From NCBI RefSeq assembly GCF_004211955.1, contig NZ_RHJI01000003.1, positions 1 through 64,000 of the forward strand: a DNA stretch of 64,000 nucleotides, read 5' to 3'. Both the position numbers and the translations under genes were made by a program. This document shows positions 40,101-49,890 of this stretch, piece after piece (within the stretch, counting starts at the first letter, position 1; the number at the start of each line of letters is the position of its first letter). Origin of the DNA: Escherichia sp. E1V33 (GTDB lineage: Bacteria > Pseudomonadota > Gammaproteobacteria > Enterobacterales > Enterobacteriaceae). The notes beneath the pieces are model-generated. The model had not been told where the DNA came from, did not search any database, and saw only the letters and a program-made list of their open reading frames with translations.

Positions 40101-40492
40101 CGAATATGTTACTTACATATAGCGAGAGCCTACCAGTCGGTTGTAATGTCTTGCCAACTGTTAGTCGTGAGCAGTTTAATGAAGCTAAACAGATGCTATT
40201 AAGGAACCCCGACAGCTTTGGGCGTATCAGTATCTTCCCTAAAGAACTTTGGGCTAGTGCTATTACTCCAGAGTTAAAATCTGTTTTTAATAATCTTTGG
40301 ATTGAAGATAAATATCACTCACGGCTTGAAAAACGTTTTAATTTGATGTTAGTCGCAGCGCTGTTAACCCAAAAAGATAATAACCTGATACATCAACTGT
40401 CTGCGCTTTTTGAATTTCACTATCAGCAAGCCCCGCAGCAATTAGGGGTAATCTATCAATATTATTTTGAACAAGCAGGAGTATGTCATTGA
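37139..40492 (+). CDS. druH: Druantia type III DruH, function unknown
   Basis: 1117 residues from GTG 37139, preferred over TTG 37133 because AAGGAAGG (37121-37128) is 10 bases upstream of the GTG. DruH is the partner of DruE in type III Druantia. I see no enzyme motif: the N-terminal 250 residues are helical and basic (TIFISYSDVLFSIYAAEF, RRLLSQSSEIRS), and the middle is beta-rich with repeated Ser/Asp patterns that could be Ig-like or carbohydrate-fold modules (DVDDSWYCDARF, LVGMGSVSSRLNALFI, HLDISGEGEF). The last 250 residues are helical. GC is low compared with druE. It overlaps druE by one base after an in-line stop (TGATG). Its role, perhaps sensing or scaffold, is inferred. Confidence 0.87.
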   Translation: MKTPVNPLLQWLNMFFSRRSLSGADGRALYAYRCTDTEYESLAELLRTYAPRSYPRTIFISYSDVLFSIYAAEFIRRTHTVGHPKWDTILDSIGWKVPYVHRQKLVNDGIRYWKRKIRNLGQASGYLHTLACEGGLPIRMIENESGYLITYFRRIYQALRGQSSQYPAAKIAQELGDTIPVTMQNELVYEIAGEFCETLCRLLSEHPPQSSDPVSALRKLSPDWHLQLPLVLPEANAAEIVRRLLSQSSEIRSASSLQVERIWVDVDDSWYCDARFRFPATMRTEQLTSLFECHIQPEQTRLIISGKWKNGGARLAMLSRYEQQDWRVELLPIAMQKLSGADAMAEISLSLHEGPILLGHTIPKGGYELTEELPWVFEAMNESESQLKLVGMGSVSSRLNALFISLPKNSHLDISGEGEFDIPRLLKNSERSLTKISGVFSVVLHDGAVCTIRTQQLYDSAIEYYIKSTEVELVKSDYPVHRAWPKIGWKKDLQYGIVPEKELFWRSIRSGNNAWYSVASEMPKGQIEVRRIVNDEVLFSGKVVVLPADFDINIIPESAQQGIIMLSGITDTRIDKYSNNEKVTLKSDYSQNECAIYYNSSQMLENTVDLRVSWKDGSNLKLLLPKPVSGGRFVTNDGSVHFDGVASIAHLHGIDAELLTISCAGRGYLNIELLDENPVAEKFRYLHADLPLLSGRNDKLQQISLYENYNLLNAMLACAWNSNSTLCVDFYSDRFGKDKATLNIKRYDGSFIEHEQGLLVDIKNSVVFPANRIDELVVDAISLKNPGLHISLLKKDEFAYDLSALNVQDSPWLIVGKLDGTARIAPVIKWMLPVLQTNDLLLNALCEADPEQRKKNFNELIFEIDNNPLQNYCCLLTEYIKKYKMNNGLSLLDLDLFRGISSNYRVVVQLLISSCLSGDSDTIYDIQEELPFSWGWIPVSIWKGVFQKCWTYLEKQINDKTLALHILQPFIAFMNHRAHIDRRLAPIANMLLTYSESLPVGCNVLPTVSREQFNEAKQMLLRNPDSFGRISIFPKELWASAITPELKSVFNNLWIEDKYHSRLEKRFNLMLVAALLTQKDNNLIHQLSALFEFHYQQAPQQLGVIYQYYFEQAGVCH

Positions 40493-43400
40493 TGGACGTT
40501 CAGCAACTGCATTATGCGCCACTTCTAAATCAGCTTCATCAGCGTGCGGTGAGGTCGGTGGTAAGTCAGTTGGCGTTGCGGAGCAAGTCGTTGACTCATT
40601 ATCTGGAATCACAATATTTTCAGCCTCCCGGTCAGGAGGGGTCACTGCTTGCAGACCCGGTATTCGAAAGTACATTCGGCTGGATGCCTGCGGATGAAAC
40701 AATGGAGGATTTGCGGGACAAGCTGATCTCCAGCCCGCTGGTTGATGCATTGAGCAAAGCGCCAGTGCCATTTCGTCATCAACTTACTGCGTGGCGAACG
40801 ATTCTGGAAGACAAAAAATCCTTGTTAGTGAGCAGCGGTACGGGATCCGGGAAAACAGAATGCTTTATGGTACCGGTTCTGGAAGATCTTATTCGTCAGC
40901 AAAAATCGACCCGCCAGTCACTAACAGGGACACAAGCTATTTTCTTGTATCCGTTAAATGCATTAATTAACAGCCAACAGGAGCGACTTCGCGAATGGAC
41001 GCGCGGATTTAAGGGGAAAATACGCTTCGCGCTATATAATGGCGAAACCCGGCATACCAAATACGAAGTTCAGGAAGATCAGTTGAAAGTACCTGAACAA
41101 GCTTTGAGTCGGGAAGCCATTTATGAAGCACCACCTTCCATCATGGTGACGAATACCACCATGCTGGAATATATGCTGATTCGTCGTAAAGATGCCCCAA
41201 TCATCGAAAAGTCTCAGGGGATGTTAAAGTATATCGTCCTGGATGAAGCCCATAGTTATATTGGTTCTCAGGCTGCTGAGTTAGCGCTGCTTTTACGTCG
41301 TGTTATGCAGGCTTTCAATGTTGGACCTGGCACAGATAAACCTGTGCAGATTATCGCGACCTCTGCCACTATTGGTGAAGACTCTCCTGAAGGTAATAAG
41401 GAGCTTGCTAAATTTGTCGCTGATCTCGCGGGCGTTACAGAACGTGATGTCAAAGTGGTTCGCGGTTATCGACAAATACCGCGGGTATCGGAGTCGCTGA
41501 TTCGTCATGAATACCCCACATCTTTAACTTCTCTTAAATCCCTGAGCCCTCAGGATCTTTACCAACAGCTTTGTCATTACCGTGTGGCCCAGCAATTGCG
41601 TCAGGCGTTAACTCATCCCGGACGGCAGGCAGTACGTTTGAGTGAGTTGCTCAATGTTGCCAGAAGAACCTGGCCAGATATTAATCACCGTGAGCTACTG
41701 CAACTCCTCGATCTAATGGCAAGATCGCGAGAAGGTGAACTGGCTTTTACGCCATTACGTATGCATGGGTTTATCAGAACACTGGCGGGTCTATGGGCAT
41801 GTTCAAACAAACAATGCTCACATAAAGCACATGAATTAAATCAGAGTGACTGGCCATTTGGTCAGGTATGGTTTGAGCAGCGCCAATATTGTGACTGTGG
41901 TGCGCCGGTATTTGAAGTTTTACGTTGCTCCGGGTGTGGTTCAGCTTATTTGTCTGCCAAAGAGGAGATGCGCGGTGATGGAACGAACTGGTTGGTAGCG
42001 CAACCCGCCGCTGCCGAAGTGGATGAGTTTGCTCTTGATGTAGATGTTTATTCTGAAGATGAAGACAACGACGAATTAGACAATAACTCTCAATTTGATC
42101 GTCTGATTGCGAGCGATGGTGAAAAATATATCATTTCACTGGAAGAAACGACGGCGGGGAAAATTGATAGTGAAGCGCAAAAGCACTATGAAATAAACCT
42201 GTTAAGACCGGAATCTCGAGGTGAGGGACGCAATAACTCCTTTGCTTGTGTTTGCTGTGGTGACACTCAACGGAAAAATAATCCTTTATTCCGTCCGCTT
42301 CGGCTCGGCGCGCCCTTTTTTTTAAATGAAATTATTCCTACTCTGCTGGAGTTTTCTCCATTACCGCAAACAAGAGAAGAGCAGTTAGGACCGTTTAATG
42401 GTCGACGCTTGCTCACCTTTACGGATTCGCGTCAGGGTACCGCTCGCATTTCAGCCCGCTTACAGCAGGATGCCGATAAAGCGACGTTGCGAGCTCTTTG
42501 TTACCAGGAGCTGGCAAATATTACAGAGCCTTCAGCAAAACTCAGCCCGGCACACTGTGCACTGTTAGAGAAAGTTATTAGCCAGTTTTCTGTCCTCCCT
42601 TTAAAAAATTCCATCGACGCGCTGAAAAAAGCGATGGCTGCGAATGAGGAGCTTAGCCCGACGGACATTCAGGCACTTAAAATTATTGAGCCGATGGTGA
42701 GTTCCTTAAGCCCGGATCATGCTGAAGCGATGCAAATACTCCAGGCTAACTCAGGCAATCAGCAGAAGAAAACCATGTCATGGCAAACACTGTCTGAACA
42801 GCTGGTTGGCAGTGTGGACCTTGCCGATAGAATGAGAGGCAGTTTTAAAGAATTGTCTGGGCTTGATCTTACTAAACAACAGTTTGCAGATTTTTGTTTA
42901 TACAGTGAGTTTGGTCGCCGCCCTAAAAATGCCTGGACCCTCGAAAGTCTGGGTCTGGTAGCCATTCACTATCCATTTATTGATAAAGTTACAACCTGCC
43001 CGCAGGACTGGAAGACATTATTACCCGATCCCGATAAGCAATTAGCGGAATGGCGTAATTTATTGAAGATTACTCTTGATTTCTTTATCCGTGAAAACAG
43101 TGCCGTTTTTTACGAAAACGAGCAATACCCTCGCTGGATGGGGGCACGTTTCCCGGTAAAAATGCTCCAGGGGCCAGATAAAAAAAACAAAGGGCAGAAA
43201 CGTGATCAACTTTGGCCACAAATACGCGATCGCCATTATAACCGGGTCATTAAGCTATTAATCGCAGTCTTTCCGGCAATACAACCTGAGCAGGCTCACT
43301 GGAAATCGTTAGTTAACCACTTAATGATTGAGGTCTGGGATGCAATTCGACCCTGCTTACGTCAGTTTGAGTCGGGTTATCAGCTGGATATTAAACAACA

Positions 43401-46400
43401 GGCTGAATTTTACAGTCCAAAGCAAGTGTGGCGTTGCCCCTATACTCGACGTGCGTTAGACGTCACGTTGCTGGGATACTCTCCGTATTTGCCGGGTAGC
43501 AAAGAAATTGCACCTGAAAAAGCAGTGTTGATTGAAATGCCTGAGCTTCCTGTACGTCACTGGCGTTTGTCTGGTGGTGGAGAAATCGCCCGAGAAGAAC
43601 GTCTGGAGTGGCTGGAAAGTAATGCGCTGATTCAATATGCCCGCGAGGAAGGATTATGGTCTACTCGCAGCGACCGACTGGCCCTGAAAGATAGCTGGTA
43701 TCGTCTGGAGGAACACTCTGCGCAGAGAACGCCTGAGCAGAACCAGTTTAATGAAAAACAATTTAAGTCAGGCAAAGTTAATGTGCTGAACTGTTCCACG
43801 ACCATGGAGATGGGGGTGGATATTGGTGGTATGAGTTTGGTGGCAATGAACAACGTTCCTCCAGCTCCGGCAAATTATTTGCAGCGTGCAGGTCGCGCGG
43901 GGCGTCGTGGAGAGAGTGCATCTGCTGCCATTACGTTATGTAAAAACACGGCGCATGGAATGGAGGTATTCAAAGACCCCCTCTGGGCGTTCAACACTAC
44001 TGCCAGTGCGCCACGGGTTCGTTTTGGGAGCAGTAGCATTGTTCAACGACATGTTAATGCCCTGGTTTTAGGTCTGTTTTTACGAGCTGAAGTTCCTGAT
44101 GCGACAAAACTGAGTTGCAAATGGTTCTTTGAAGGTGATGAGAGCCAGTGTCTTCGTTTTCTTCATTGGTTAAATCACCAGGCCGATCAGCTGGCGGATA
44201 AACTTAAACGCCTTACTCAGGGAACCGTCCTGATGTCATTGACGGCAACCCAGCTCTTGACCCGCACACAAGCAATGATGCAGCAGGTTGATATCCGCTG
44301 GAGAAGCCAACTTGCGATACTGTTGGAAAATATCGAAGCGTTGAAAGCGGATAACAGCGCGTGGGAAGAAACGCCAGCAGGTAAAGCCATCGCTTATCAG
44401 CTTCGTGATTATCGCGGTGCATATCTGTTTTCTAAACTCATTAGTGAAGCGTTCCTGCCGGGGCATGGTTTCCCGGTTGGCGTCGTCAATTTCAATTATC
44501 TGACGGCAGATGAGCTGGAAAAACGTCGCGCAATAAAAGCTACTCAGGCTGACCCTAATGAAGGGGGAGAAAGCTTTTCTCGTCGTATTGAAAAATTGCC
44601 CAGCCGTGATCTACCTACAGCATTACGCGAGTATGCGCCTGGTGCAGATGTGGTATTGGGCGGAAAAGTATATCGTTCCTCGGGCATTATGCTTGGCAAG
44701 GTACTTGCCAGCGGGCAGGAGCTGTCAGGCGATCATCACATTCCGTGGTTCTGGCATTGCCGTAAATGTGGTGCGGGGGCAACCAGTACTACCCGTCCTG
44801 TCGAATGTAGTCACTGCAAAGCGGATATACAGCAACTTGATGTGAAGCGTTATTTACAGCCTGTTGGTTTTGCGACAGATATTCGTTATCAGGCACATAA
44901 TGATGTATCCATGCCTGCACAACTTCCCTGGAAAGATCCACGTGTTCTTGTACCGTCTTCGGTGTGGGTTTCTTTACCCGATGCTGGGCTAGGACGTTAC
45001 CGTTTTAGCCATAGTGGGGAATTGTTCCACTTCAGTGAAGGGGAATTTGGGCACGGCTACGCAATTTGCCTCTCATGTGGTCGGGCAGAATCTCAAACTC
45101 AACCCCAGCGTACCCCTGAAAATCTAAAGAACCCAGAGCGGGAAAATACGCATTACCTGTTGCGAGGGGGCAGTAACGATCGTCAGGGGAGCAATAAATT
45201 GTGCCACGGTCATGTGCATAAAGATCTGTGGTTGGGATATAGCAGTCGTACAGATATGGTTGAGCTGCAACTCAATGATGATAATGGCCTGTTGATCCGT
45301 GATGAGGTTGCCGCGCGTTCCCTTGCGGTCGCTTTGCGTGAAGGGTTAGCGCATAAATTGGGTATCGAAAATACTGAGCTGGGCGTGACGACGCAGCAAG
45401 CGCGCGATATCAATGGCTATACCGGATATTCCATCTTCATTTACGACAATAATGCGGGTGGTGCAGGTTATGCAGTGCAATTGATCGACCATTGGGCTGA
45501 TGTCTTTAATTACGCCAGAAAATTGCTCGATTGCAGTTGCGATAAATTCTGTCACCACTGCTTGCTCAGCTACGACAGTCAGCATTATGTCAACAGATTA
45601 GATCGTCACCATGCATTAACCCTGCTTACCAATGTACGGTTGCAGCGACTTAACCTCGCGCCAGAATATCAGTACTTCGGCGATGGTAGCCGGGTTGAAA
45701 CTAACCCTCTGAGTTTACGTATTGCGCAATGCCTGAACAGCGAGATTTATGACTCCTGCTCGCTGGTTCTTGCGGGGCCGCAGGAACAGTGGGACTTTGC
45801 CCAATGGCCATTATTTAAAGAGTTGCTCCAGTTTGCCTCCTCCGGTGGGAATGTTGAGTTGCTGGTGGCCACGCCGCTGGCAAACTTAACTGATAGCTCC
45901 AGACATCAGCTTTCCGCGTTGGCGGCGATGCCGGGAGGTCGCTTACAAGTGAAATCCATTGCCACTGCGCAGCTCATGCAAGGAAAGGGGCGCTGGCTTG
46001 CGCAGGTGACTCGCGAAGGGCAAAGCCAACAGTGGGCCGCAGACGACAGCGCTACCGTTGCCCCTGGTGAATTATGGGGACAAAGTGCGTCTTCACCAGT
46101 AGTGACACTTAAAGGAACGTCCGGAAAAACCTTCTCGGGTCAGACCTTAAGTGCAGAAGATTTACTGCCCGCCTTACCCACCGGGGCGGTGCGCATCAAT
46201 CTCTGTGAACAACTGGACGGGCCGCTGGAAGGTTTTGGTTCGCGTTTCTGGTCGTTAGTCACGCAACAGCACGCTGGCTGGAAGCAGGCATTTACCCGCC
46301 ACAAAGAGATAACGCATGTTGAGTACAGCGATCGTTATCTTAATAGCCCATTCACGGCGCGTTTGTTAGGTGAAATCTTAACCGAGCTGGTTGAACAGGG

Positions 46401-46806
46401 AATGGCGGAACGCGCCAGCCTCACTGTTTGCGTCAAAAAATTGGATTACAACTCTCGCCAACACGACGCTCTCTATAACGCGTGGCTTAATGAGGAAGAT
46501 CGTCAGCAGGTTGTGACCACTTTACTTGAAGAAGGATATCTGGGGCCTGCGTGGCCGGGAGCAATTAGCTGGTTAACGGGGGATAACCAGAGTACGGAGC
46601 ATGGACGAGAGCTGACAGTCACCTTCAGCGATGGCAGTCAGCATTATGTCCTGCTCGACATGGGGCTTAGCTACTGGCGCTGTATTGAAGATACCTTCTT
46701 TGATTTTGCCCTGCGAGTACCGCAGCAAGTTGAACGGCTGGCAAACACGCGAGCGCGAGCTGTTGCCCCGGGTAATGACCTTAGGAGTTATATTATCGCT
46801 GGATAA
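40492..46806 (+). CDS. druE: Druantia type III DruE, giant DUF1998 helicase
   Basis: 2104 residues from ATG 40492 (AGGAG 10 bases upstream); an ATG at 40483 is in frame but lies against the ribosome site. YprA-type superfamily 2 helicase: Walker A SSGTGSGKTECF (about 114-125), VLDEAHSYIG, SATIGED, and late motifs NCSTTMEMGVDIG and PANYLQRAGRAGRRGES. Zinc CxxC pairs: CSNKQC, CDCG, CSGCG (about 440-480), CVCC and later CRKCG...CSHC. The DUF1998 region ends with CSCDKFCHHCLLSYDSQ, the metal-binding C-terminus. The final 350 residues hold a PLD-like or unknown module (SCSLVLAGPQEQWDF). Coupled to druH by a TGATG overlap. Druantia type III is druH plus druE only, so this pair is complete. Confidence 0.92.
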   Translation: MDVQQLHYAPLLNQLHQRAVRSVVSQLALRSKSLTHYLESQYFQPPGQEGSLLADPVFESTFGWMPADETMEDLRDKLISSPLVDALSKAPVPFRHQLTAWRTILEDKKSLLVSSGTGSGKTECFMVPVLEDLIRQQKSTRQSLTGTQAIFLYPLNALINSQQERLREWTRGFKGKIRFALYNGETRHTKYEVQEDQLKVPEQALSREAIYEAPPSIMVTNTTMLEYMLIRRKDAPIIEKSQGMLKYIVLDEAHSYIGSQAAELALLLRRVMQAFNVGPGTDKPVQIIATSATIGEDSPEGNKELAKFVADLAGVTERDVKVVRGYRQIPRVSESLIRHEYPTSLTSLKSLSPQDLYQQLCHYRVAQQLRQALTHPGRQAVRLSELLNVARRTWPDINHRELLQLLDLMARSREGELAFTPLRMHGFIRTLAGLWACSNKQCSHKAHELNQSDWPFGQVWFEQRQYCDCGAPVFEVLRCSGCGSAYLSAKEEMRGDGTNWLVAQPAAAEVDEFALDVDVYSEDEDNDELDNNSQFDRLIASDGEKYIISLEETTAGKIDSEAQKHYEINLLRPESRGEGRNNSFACVCCGDTQRKNNPLFRPLRLGAPFFLNEIIPTLLEFSPLPQTREEQLGPFNGRRLLTFTDSRQGTARISARLQQDADKATLRALCYQELANITEPSAKLSPAHCALLEKVISQFSVLPLKNSIDALKKAMAANEELSPTDIQALKIIEPMVSSLSPDHAEAMQILQANSGNQQKKTMSWQTLSEQLVGSVDLADRMRGSFKELSGLDLTKQQFADFCLYSEFGRRPKNAWTLESLGLVAIHYPFIDKVTTCPQDWKTLLPDPDKQLAEWRNLLKITLDFFIRENSAVFYENEQYPRWMGARFPVKMLQGPDKKNKGQKRDQLWPQIRDRHYNRVIKLLIAVFPAIQPEQAHWKSLVNHLMIEVWDAIRPCLRQFESGYQLDIKQQAEFYSPKQVWRCPYTRRALDVTLLGYSPYLPGSKEIAPEKAVLIEMPELPVRHWRLSGGGEIAREERLEWLESNALIQYAREEGLWSTRSDRLALKDSWYRLEEHSAQRTPEQNQFNEKQFKSGKVNVLNCSTTMEMGVDIGGMSLVAMNNVPPAPANYLQRAGRAGRRGESASAAITLCKNTAHGMEVFKDPLWAFNTTASAPRVRFGSSSIVQRHVNALVLGLFLRAEVPDATKLSCKWFFEGDESQCLRFLHWLNHQADQLADKLKRLTQGTVLMSLTATQLLTRTQAMMQQVDIRWRSQLAILLENIEALKADNSAWEETPAGKAIAYQLRDYRGAYLFSKLISEAFLPGHGFPVGVVNFNYLTADELEKRRAIKATQADPNEGGESFSRRIEKLPSRDLPTALREYAPGADVVLGGKVYRSSGIMLGKVLASGQELSGDHHIPWFWHCRKCGAGATSTTRPVECSHCKADIQQLDVKRYLQPVGFATDIRYQAHNDVSMPAQLPWKDPRVLVPSSVWVSLPDAGLGRYRFSHSGELFHFSEGEFGHGYAICLSCGRAESQTQPQRTPENLKNPERENTHYLLRGGSNDRQGSNKLCHGHVHKDLWLGYSSRTDMVELQLNDDNGLLIRDEVAARSLAVALREGLAHKLGIENTELGVTTQQARDINGYTGYSIFIYDNNAGGAGYAVQLIDHWADVFNYARKLLDCSCDKFCHHCLLSYDSQHYVNRLDRHHALTLLTNVRLQRLNLAPEYQYFGDGSRVETNPLSLRIAQCLNSEIYDSCSLVLAGPQEQWDFAQWPLFKELLQFASSGGNVELLVATPLANLTDSSRHQLSALAAMPGGRLQVKSIATAQLMQGKGRWLAQVTREGQSQQWAADDSATVAPGELWGQSASSPVVTLKGTSGKTFSGQTLSAEDLLPALPTGAVRINLCEQLDGPLEGFGSRFWSLVTQQHAGWKQAFTRHKEITHVEYSDRYLNSPFTARLLGEILTELVEQGMAERASLTVCVKKLDYNSRQHDALYNAWLNEEDRQQVVTTLLEEGYLGPAWPGAISWLTGDNQSTEHGRELTVTFSDGSQHYVLLDMGLSYWRCIEDTFFDFALRVPQQVERLANTRARAVAPGNDLRSYIIAG

Positions 46807-46813
46807 ATAATTG

Positions 46814-46840
46814 CTCCCCTGGGGATATCTTCCAGGGGAG
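46814..46840 (+). terminator. hairpin after druE
   Basis: CTCCCCTGG and CCAGGGGAG, a perfect 9-bp stem with a 9-base loop, 8 bases past the druE stop. No T-run follows, so it may act as an RNA-stability element. Confidence 0.55.
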
Positions 46841-46925
46841 TTGACCCAGCTCACTTTTTAATAATTTTTGTTTGAAAATCATGCGCAATTTATGCGCATT
46901 CCCTCCCATTTTGTCACTTTGCCGG

Positions 46926-46959
46926 GGGCCTTCATGATATCTTTAAGGCCCTCTTTTTT
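46926..46959 (+). terminator. rho-independent terminator before the SNF2 operon
   Basis: GGGCCTT (46926-46932) pairs with AAGGCCC (46945-46951), then TCTTTTTT. It cleanly separates Druantia from the four-gene operon that starts at 47030. Confidence 0.8.
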
Positions 46960-47029
46960 ATCGCAGTGTGCCGCGCCACATTTTTCAGGATGACGTTACC
47001 GCCACTGCCCCAAATAGACAGAAAAACCG

Positions 47030-49888
47030 ATGAATAAGCAAAATTATGCACCTGGTATGCGGGTGGTTATTCGTGATGCCGAATGGCGTATTCGCCGGGC
47101 GGATGACAGTGGTGATGGTGGGTATTTGCTGACCTGCGATGGTATTTCAGAGCTTGTGCGCGGTAAAGAAGGGTTATTTCTGACCAAACTGGAACAAAAA
47201 GTAGAGATCCTGGATCCCGCAAAAACGCATTTGGTGGAAGATGAATCCGCCAATTATCAAGCGGCACAGTTGTATATTGAAAGTCAGTTACGCCAACGCG
47301 TACCGACAGACAGTAAAGTCCATTTTGGTCATCTGGCGGCGATGGATTCCATGCCGTTTCAGCTCGATCCTACGCGGATGGCGCTGGCACAACCGCGTCA
47401 GCGGATACTCATTGCCGACGCTGTTGGTCTGGGTAAAACGCTGGAAGCCGGTATTCTGGTTTCGGAACTGATCCGTCGTGGGCGCGGAAAACGTATTCTG
47501 GTTCTGGCGGTTAAATCGATGCTGACACAATTCCAGAAGGAGTTCTGGAGCCGTTTTGCGATCCCATTGACCCGCCTGGATTCTGCTGGTTTACAAAAGG
47601 TGCGTAACCGCATCCCAACCAACCACAACCCGTTCCACTATTTTGACAAGACCATTATCTCCATCGATACGCTGAAACAAGACATTGAATATCGTCACCA
47701 TCTGGAAAATGCCTGGTGGGATATTATTGTCATTGATGAGGCCCATAACGTCGCAGAACGTGGAACCAGTTCGTTACGCAGTAAACTGGCAAAACTGCTC
47801 GCCGGGCGCAGCGATACGCTGATTATGCTTTCAGCAACACCGCATGATGGTAAGGCTGAAAGTTTTGCCAGCCTGATGAACATGCTTGACCCGACGGCGA
47901 TCGCCAACCCGAAAGAGTATGAATACGCCGATTTTGCCGATAAAAATCTGGTTGTCCGTCGCTTCAAAAAAGACGTGAAAGATCAGATGTCCGGCGAGTT
48001 CCCCGAGCGCAATATTGTCAAATTGACTCGCCTGGCATCCGGTGCCGAAGAAGAAGCATACCGTCGTCTGGTTGAGAGCCAGTTCCGTGATGATGACGAT
48101 GAACAGGCCCAGTCTAACAAAGGTCGTCTGTTCAAGATAACCCTCGAAAAAGCGCTATTTTCCAGCCCGATGGCGTGTGCCAGCGTCGTGGCGAATCGTC
48201 TGAAGCGTCTTGAGAGCCGTAAAGATCATAATAGCCAGAGCCAGATCAACGAACTGGAGTCATTGCTGTTGGCGCTGAATAACATTGATGCCAGCCAGTT
48301 TAGCAAATACCAGTTGCTGCTCGACACCATCCGAAAAGACCTCGCCTGGAAAGCCAATAACACGGAAGATCGCCTGGTGATCTTCACCGAAAGTATTAAA
48401 ACGCTGGAGTTCCTCGAACAGCAACTGCGAGCGGATCTGAAATTGAAAGATGACCAGATCGCCACGCTGCGCGGCGATCAGGGCGATACGGTATTGATGG
48501 AAACCGTAGAAGCCTTTGGTAAAACGCAGTCGCCGTTGCGTCTTCTGGTTTGTTCGGATGTGGCATCTGAAGGGATCAACCTGCATCACCTTAGCCACAA
48601 AATGATTCACTTTGATATTCCGTGGTCGTTGATGGTATTCCAGCAACGTAACGGGCGTATTGACCGCTATGGGCAAAAACATCAGCCCCAAATCCGCTAT
48701 CTGCTTACCGAGGCCAGCGAACCACAGATCAATGGCGATATGCGCGTACTGGAAGTGTTGATCAACAAAGACGAACAGGCGCAGAAGAACATTGGGGACA
48801 GTTCGGAGTTTACCGGCAAATTTACCCAGGAAGAGGAAGAAGAGCAGGTTGCAGAGTTCATGATGCAGGATGATGGTGCCAGCCTGTTTGATCAACTGCT
48901 GAACAGCAACGTCTCGGAAAGCGCCGAACACGATCTGTTTGGCGAAATATGCAGTGCGGTTTCCAGCGATGCCTCAATGGTCACCGAAACAGACACCAGC
49001 TTGTTTGCCAGCGAACAGGCGTACTGCGAAAGAGCATTGGGTTACCTGAAAGCCAGTGGTCAAACTATCCAGTATGAAACCTTGCCTGATAATACCTTGT
49101 CGCTGGTGGCACCGGAGGAGTTACGCCGCCGCTTCAACCAGCTACCGCCTGAAATTGCCCCGGAGAACTGGCAGCTCTATTTAAGTCAGGATAAAACCGT
49201 CATCACCGACGCGATTGCGCGCGCTCGCGGTGAGCAACATGCCTGGCCCGATGTGCAGTATCTCTGGCAAATCAACCCGGTAGTGCAGTGGCTGGACGAT
49301 AAAATCTCTTCGGCTTTTGGTCGTCATCAGGCTCCGGTTATCCGGCTGCCATACCTGCTTGAACCCGATGAAGATCACTTCATTCTTTCCGGGTTATTCC
49401 CGAACCGTAAATCACATCCGATGGTGAACCCGTGGATAGTGGTGAGCTTTAACCGTGAATCGCTAATCGGCAGTCAGCCTTTCGCTGAGTTTTTACAACG
49501 TCATCCGCAGTTGAGTAACAAGCTGACTAACAGCGGCGGTAAAGATCGTAATCACCAACGCCAGCAGGATTTACTGGAAGCGGCTATTGCTCATGCCCGG
49601 GAGGTATTCATCCATGATCGGAATGCGTTTGAAACGCACATTAACCAGCAACTGAATGAGCATCTGCAAAAGCTGGACGTTTTGCGTGGGCGGCAGTTGA
49701 GCCAACTTGAGCTGGATTTTGCCGATAACAAACAGCAATTGTCAGTCAAGCAGAGCCGTAAAGAGCAGAGACAACGCGAAATCGAACACAATTTTGACAG
49801 CTATATCGAATGGATTGAGGACACCATGACGACTGAAAAAGAACCCTACATTCAGGTAATTGCTGTTATCACCGGAGCGGAGGGTTAA
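47030..49888 (+). CDS. SNF2/RapA-type helicase, DISARM DrmD-like
   Basis: 952 residues. Superfamily 2 SNF2 ATPase of the RapA/HepA kind: ADAVGLGKTLEAG (Walker A, about 128-140), IIVIDEAHNVAERG (DEAH), MLSATPHDGK, and VCSDVASEGINLHHLSHKMI with QQRNGRIDRYGQ (motifs V-VI). The N-terminal 80 residues are a small beta domain, typical of these defence SNF2 proteins. The C-terminal 150 residues are a long charged coiled coil (LEAAIAHAREVF, SVKQSRKEQRQREIE). In DISARM the SNF2 protein is DrmD and pairs with an adenine methylase, which also follows here (2 bases after the stop). First gene of its own operon after a strong terminator. Confidence 0.88.
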   Translation: MNKQNYAPGMRVVIRDAEWRIRRADDSGDGGYLLTCDGISELVRGKEGLFLTKLEQKVEILDPAKTHLVEDESANYQAAQLYIESQLRQRVPTDSKVHFGHLAAMDSMPFQLDPTRMALAQPRQRILIADAVGLGKTLEAGILVSELIRRGRGKRILVLAVKSMLTQFQKEFWSRFAIPLTRLDSAGLQKVRNRIPTNHNPFHYFDKTIISIDTLKQDIEYRHHLENAWWDIIVIDEAHNVAERGTSSLRSKLAKLLAGRSDTLIMLSATPHDGKAESFASLMNMLDPTAIANPKEYEYADFADKNLVVRRFKKDVKDQMSGEFPERNIVKLTRLASGAEEEAYRRLVESQFRDDDDEQAQSNKGRLFKITLEKALFSSPMACASVVANRLKRLESRKDHNSQSQINELESLLLALNNIDASQFSKYQLLLDTIRKDLAWKANNTEDRLVIFTESIKTLEFLEQQLRADLKLKDDQIATLRGDQGDTVLMETVEAFGKTQSPLRLLVCSDVASEGINLHHLSHKMIHFDIPWSLMVFQQRNGRIDRYGQKHQPQIRYLLTEASEPQINGDMRVLEVLINKDEQAQKNIGDSSEFTGKFTQEEEEEQVAEFMMQDDGASLFDQLLNSNVSESAEHDLFGEICSAVSSDASMVTETDTSLFASEQAYCERALGYLKASGQTIQYETLPDNTLSLVAPEELRRRFNQLPPEIAPENWQLYLSQDKTVITDAIARARGEQHAWPDVQYLWQINPVVQWLDDKISSAFGRHQAPVIRLPYLLEPDEDHFILSGLFPNRKSHPMVNPWIVVSFNRESLIGSQPFAEFLQRHPQLSNKLTNSGGKDRNHQRQQDLLEAAIAHAREVFIHDRNAFETHINQQLNEHLQKLDVLRGRQLSQLELDFADNKQQLSVKQSRKEQRQREIEHNFDSYIEWIEDTMTTEKEPYIQVIAVITGAEG

Positions 49889-49890
49889 TC

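Noticed and set aside
40483-40492. ATG 40483 as the druE start
   Set aside because: It abuts the AGGAG ribosome site (1-base spacing), while ATG 40492 has 10-base spacing and overlaps the druH stop.
48260-48931. A 223-residue frame antisense to the SNF2 gene
   Set aside because: Long only because of codon bias in the SNF2 gene; the plus-strand frame carries the conserved helicase motifs.
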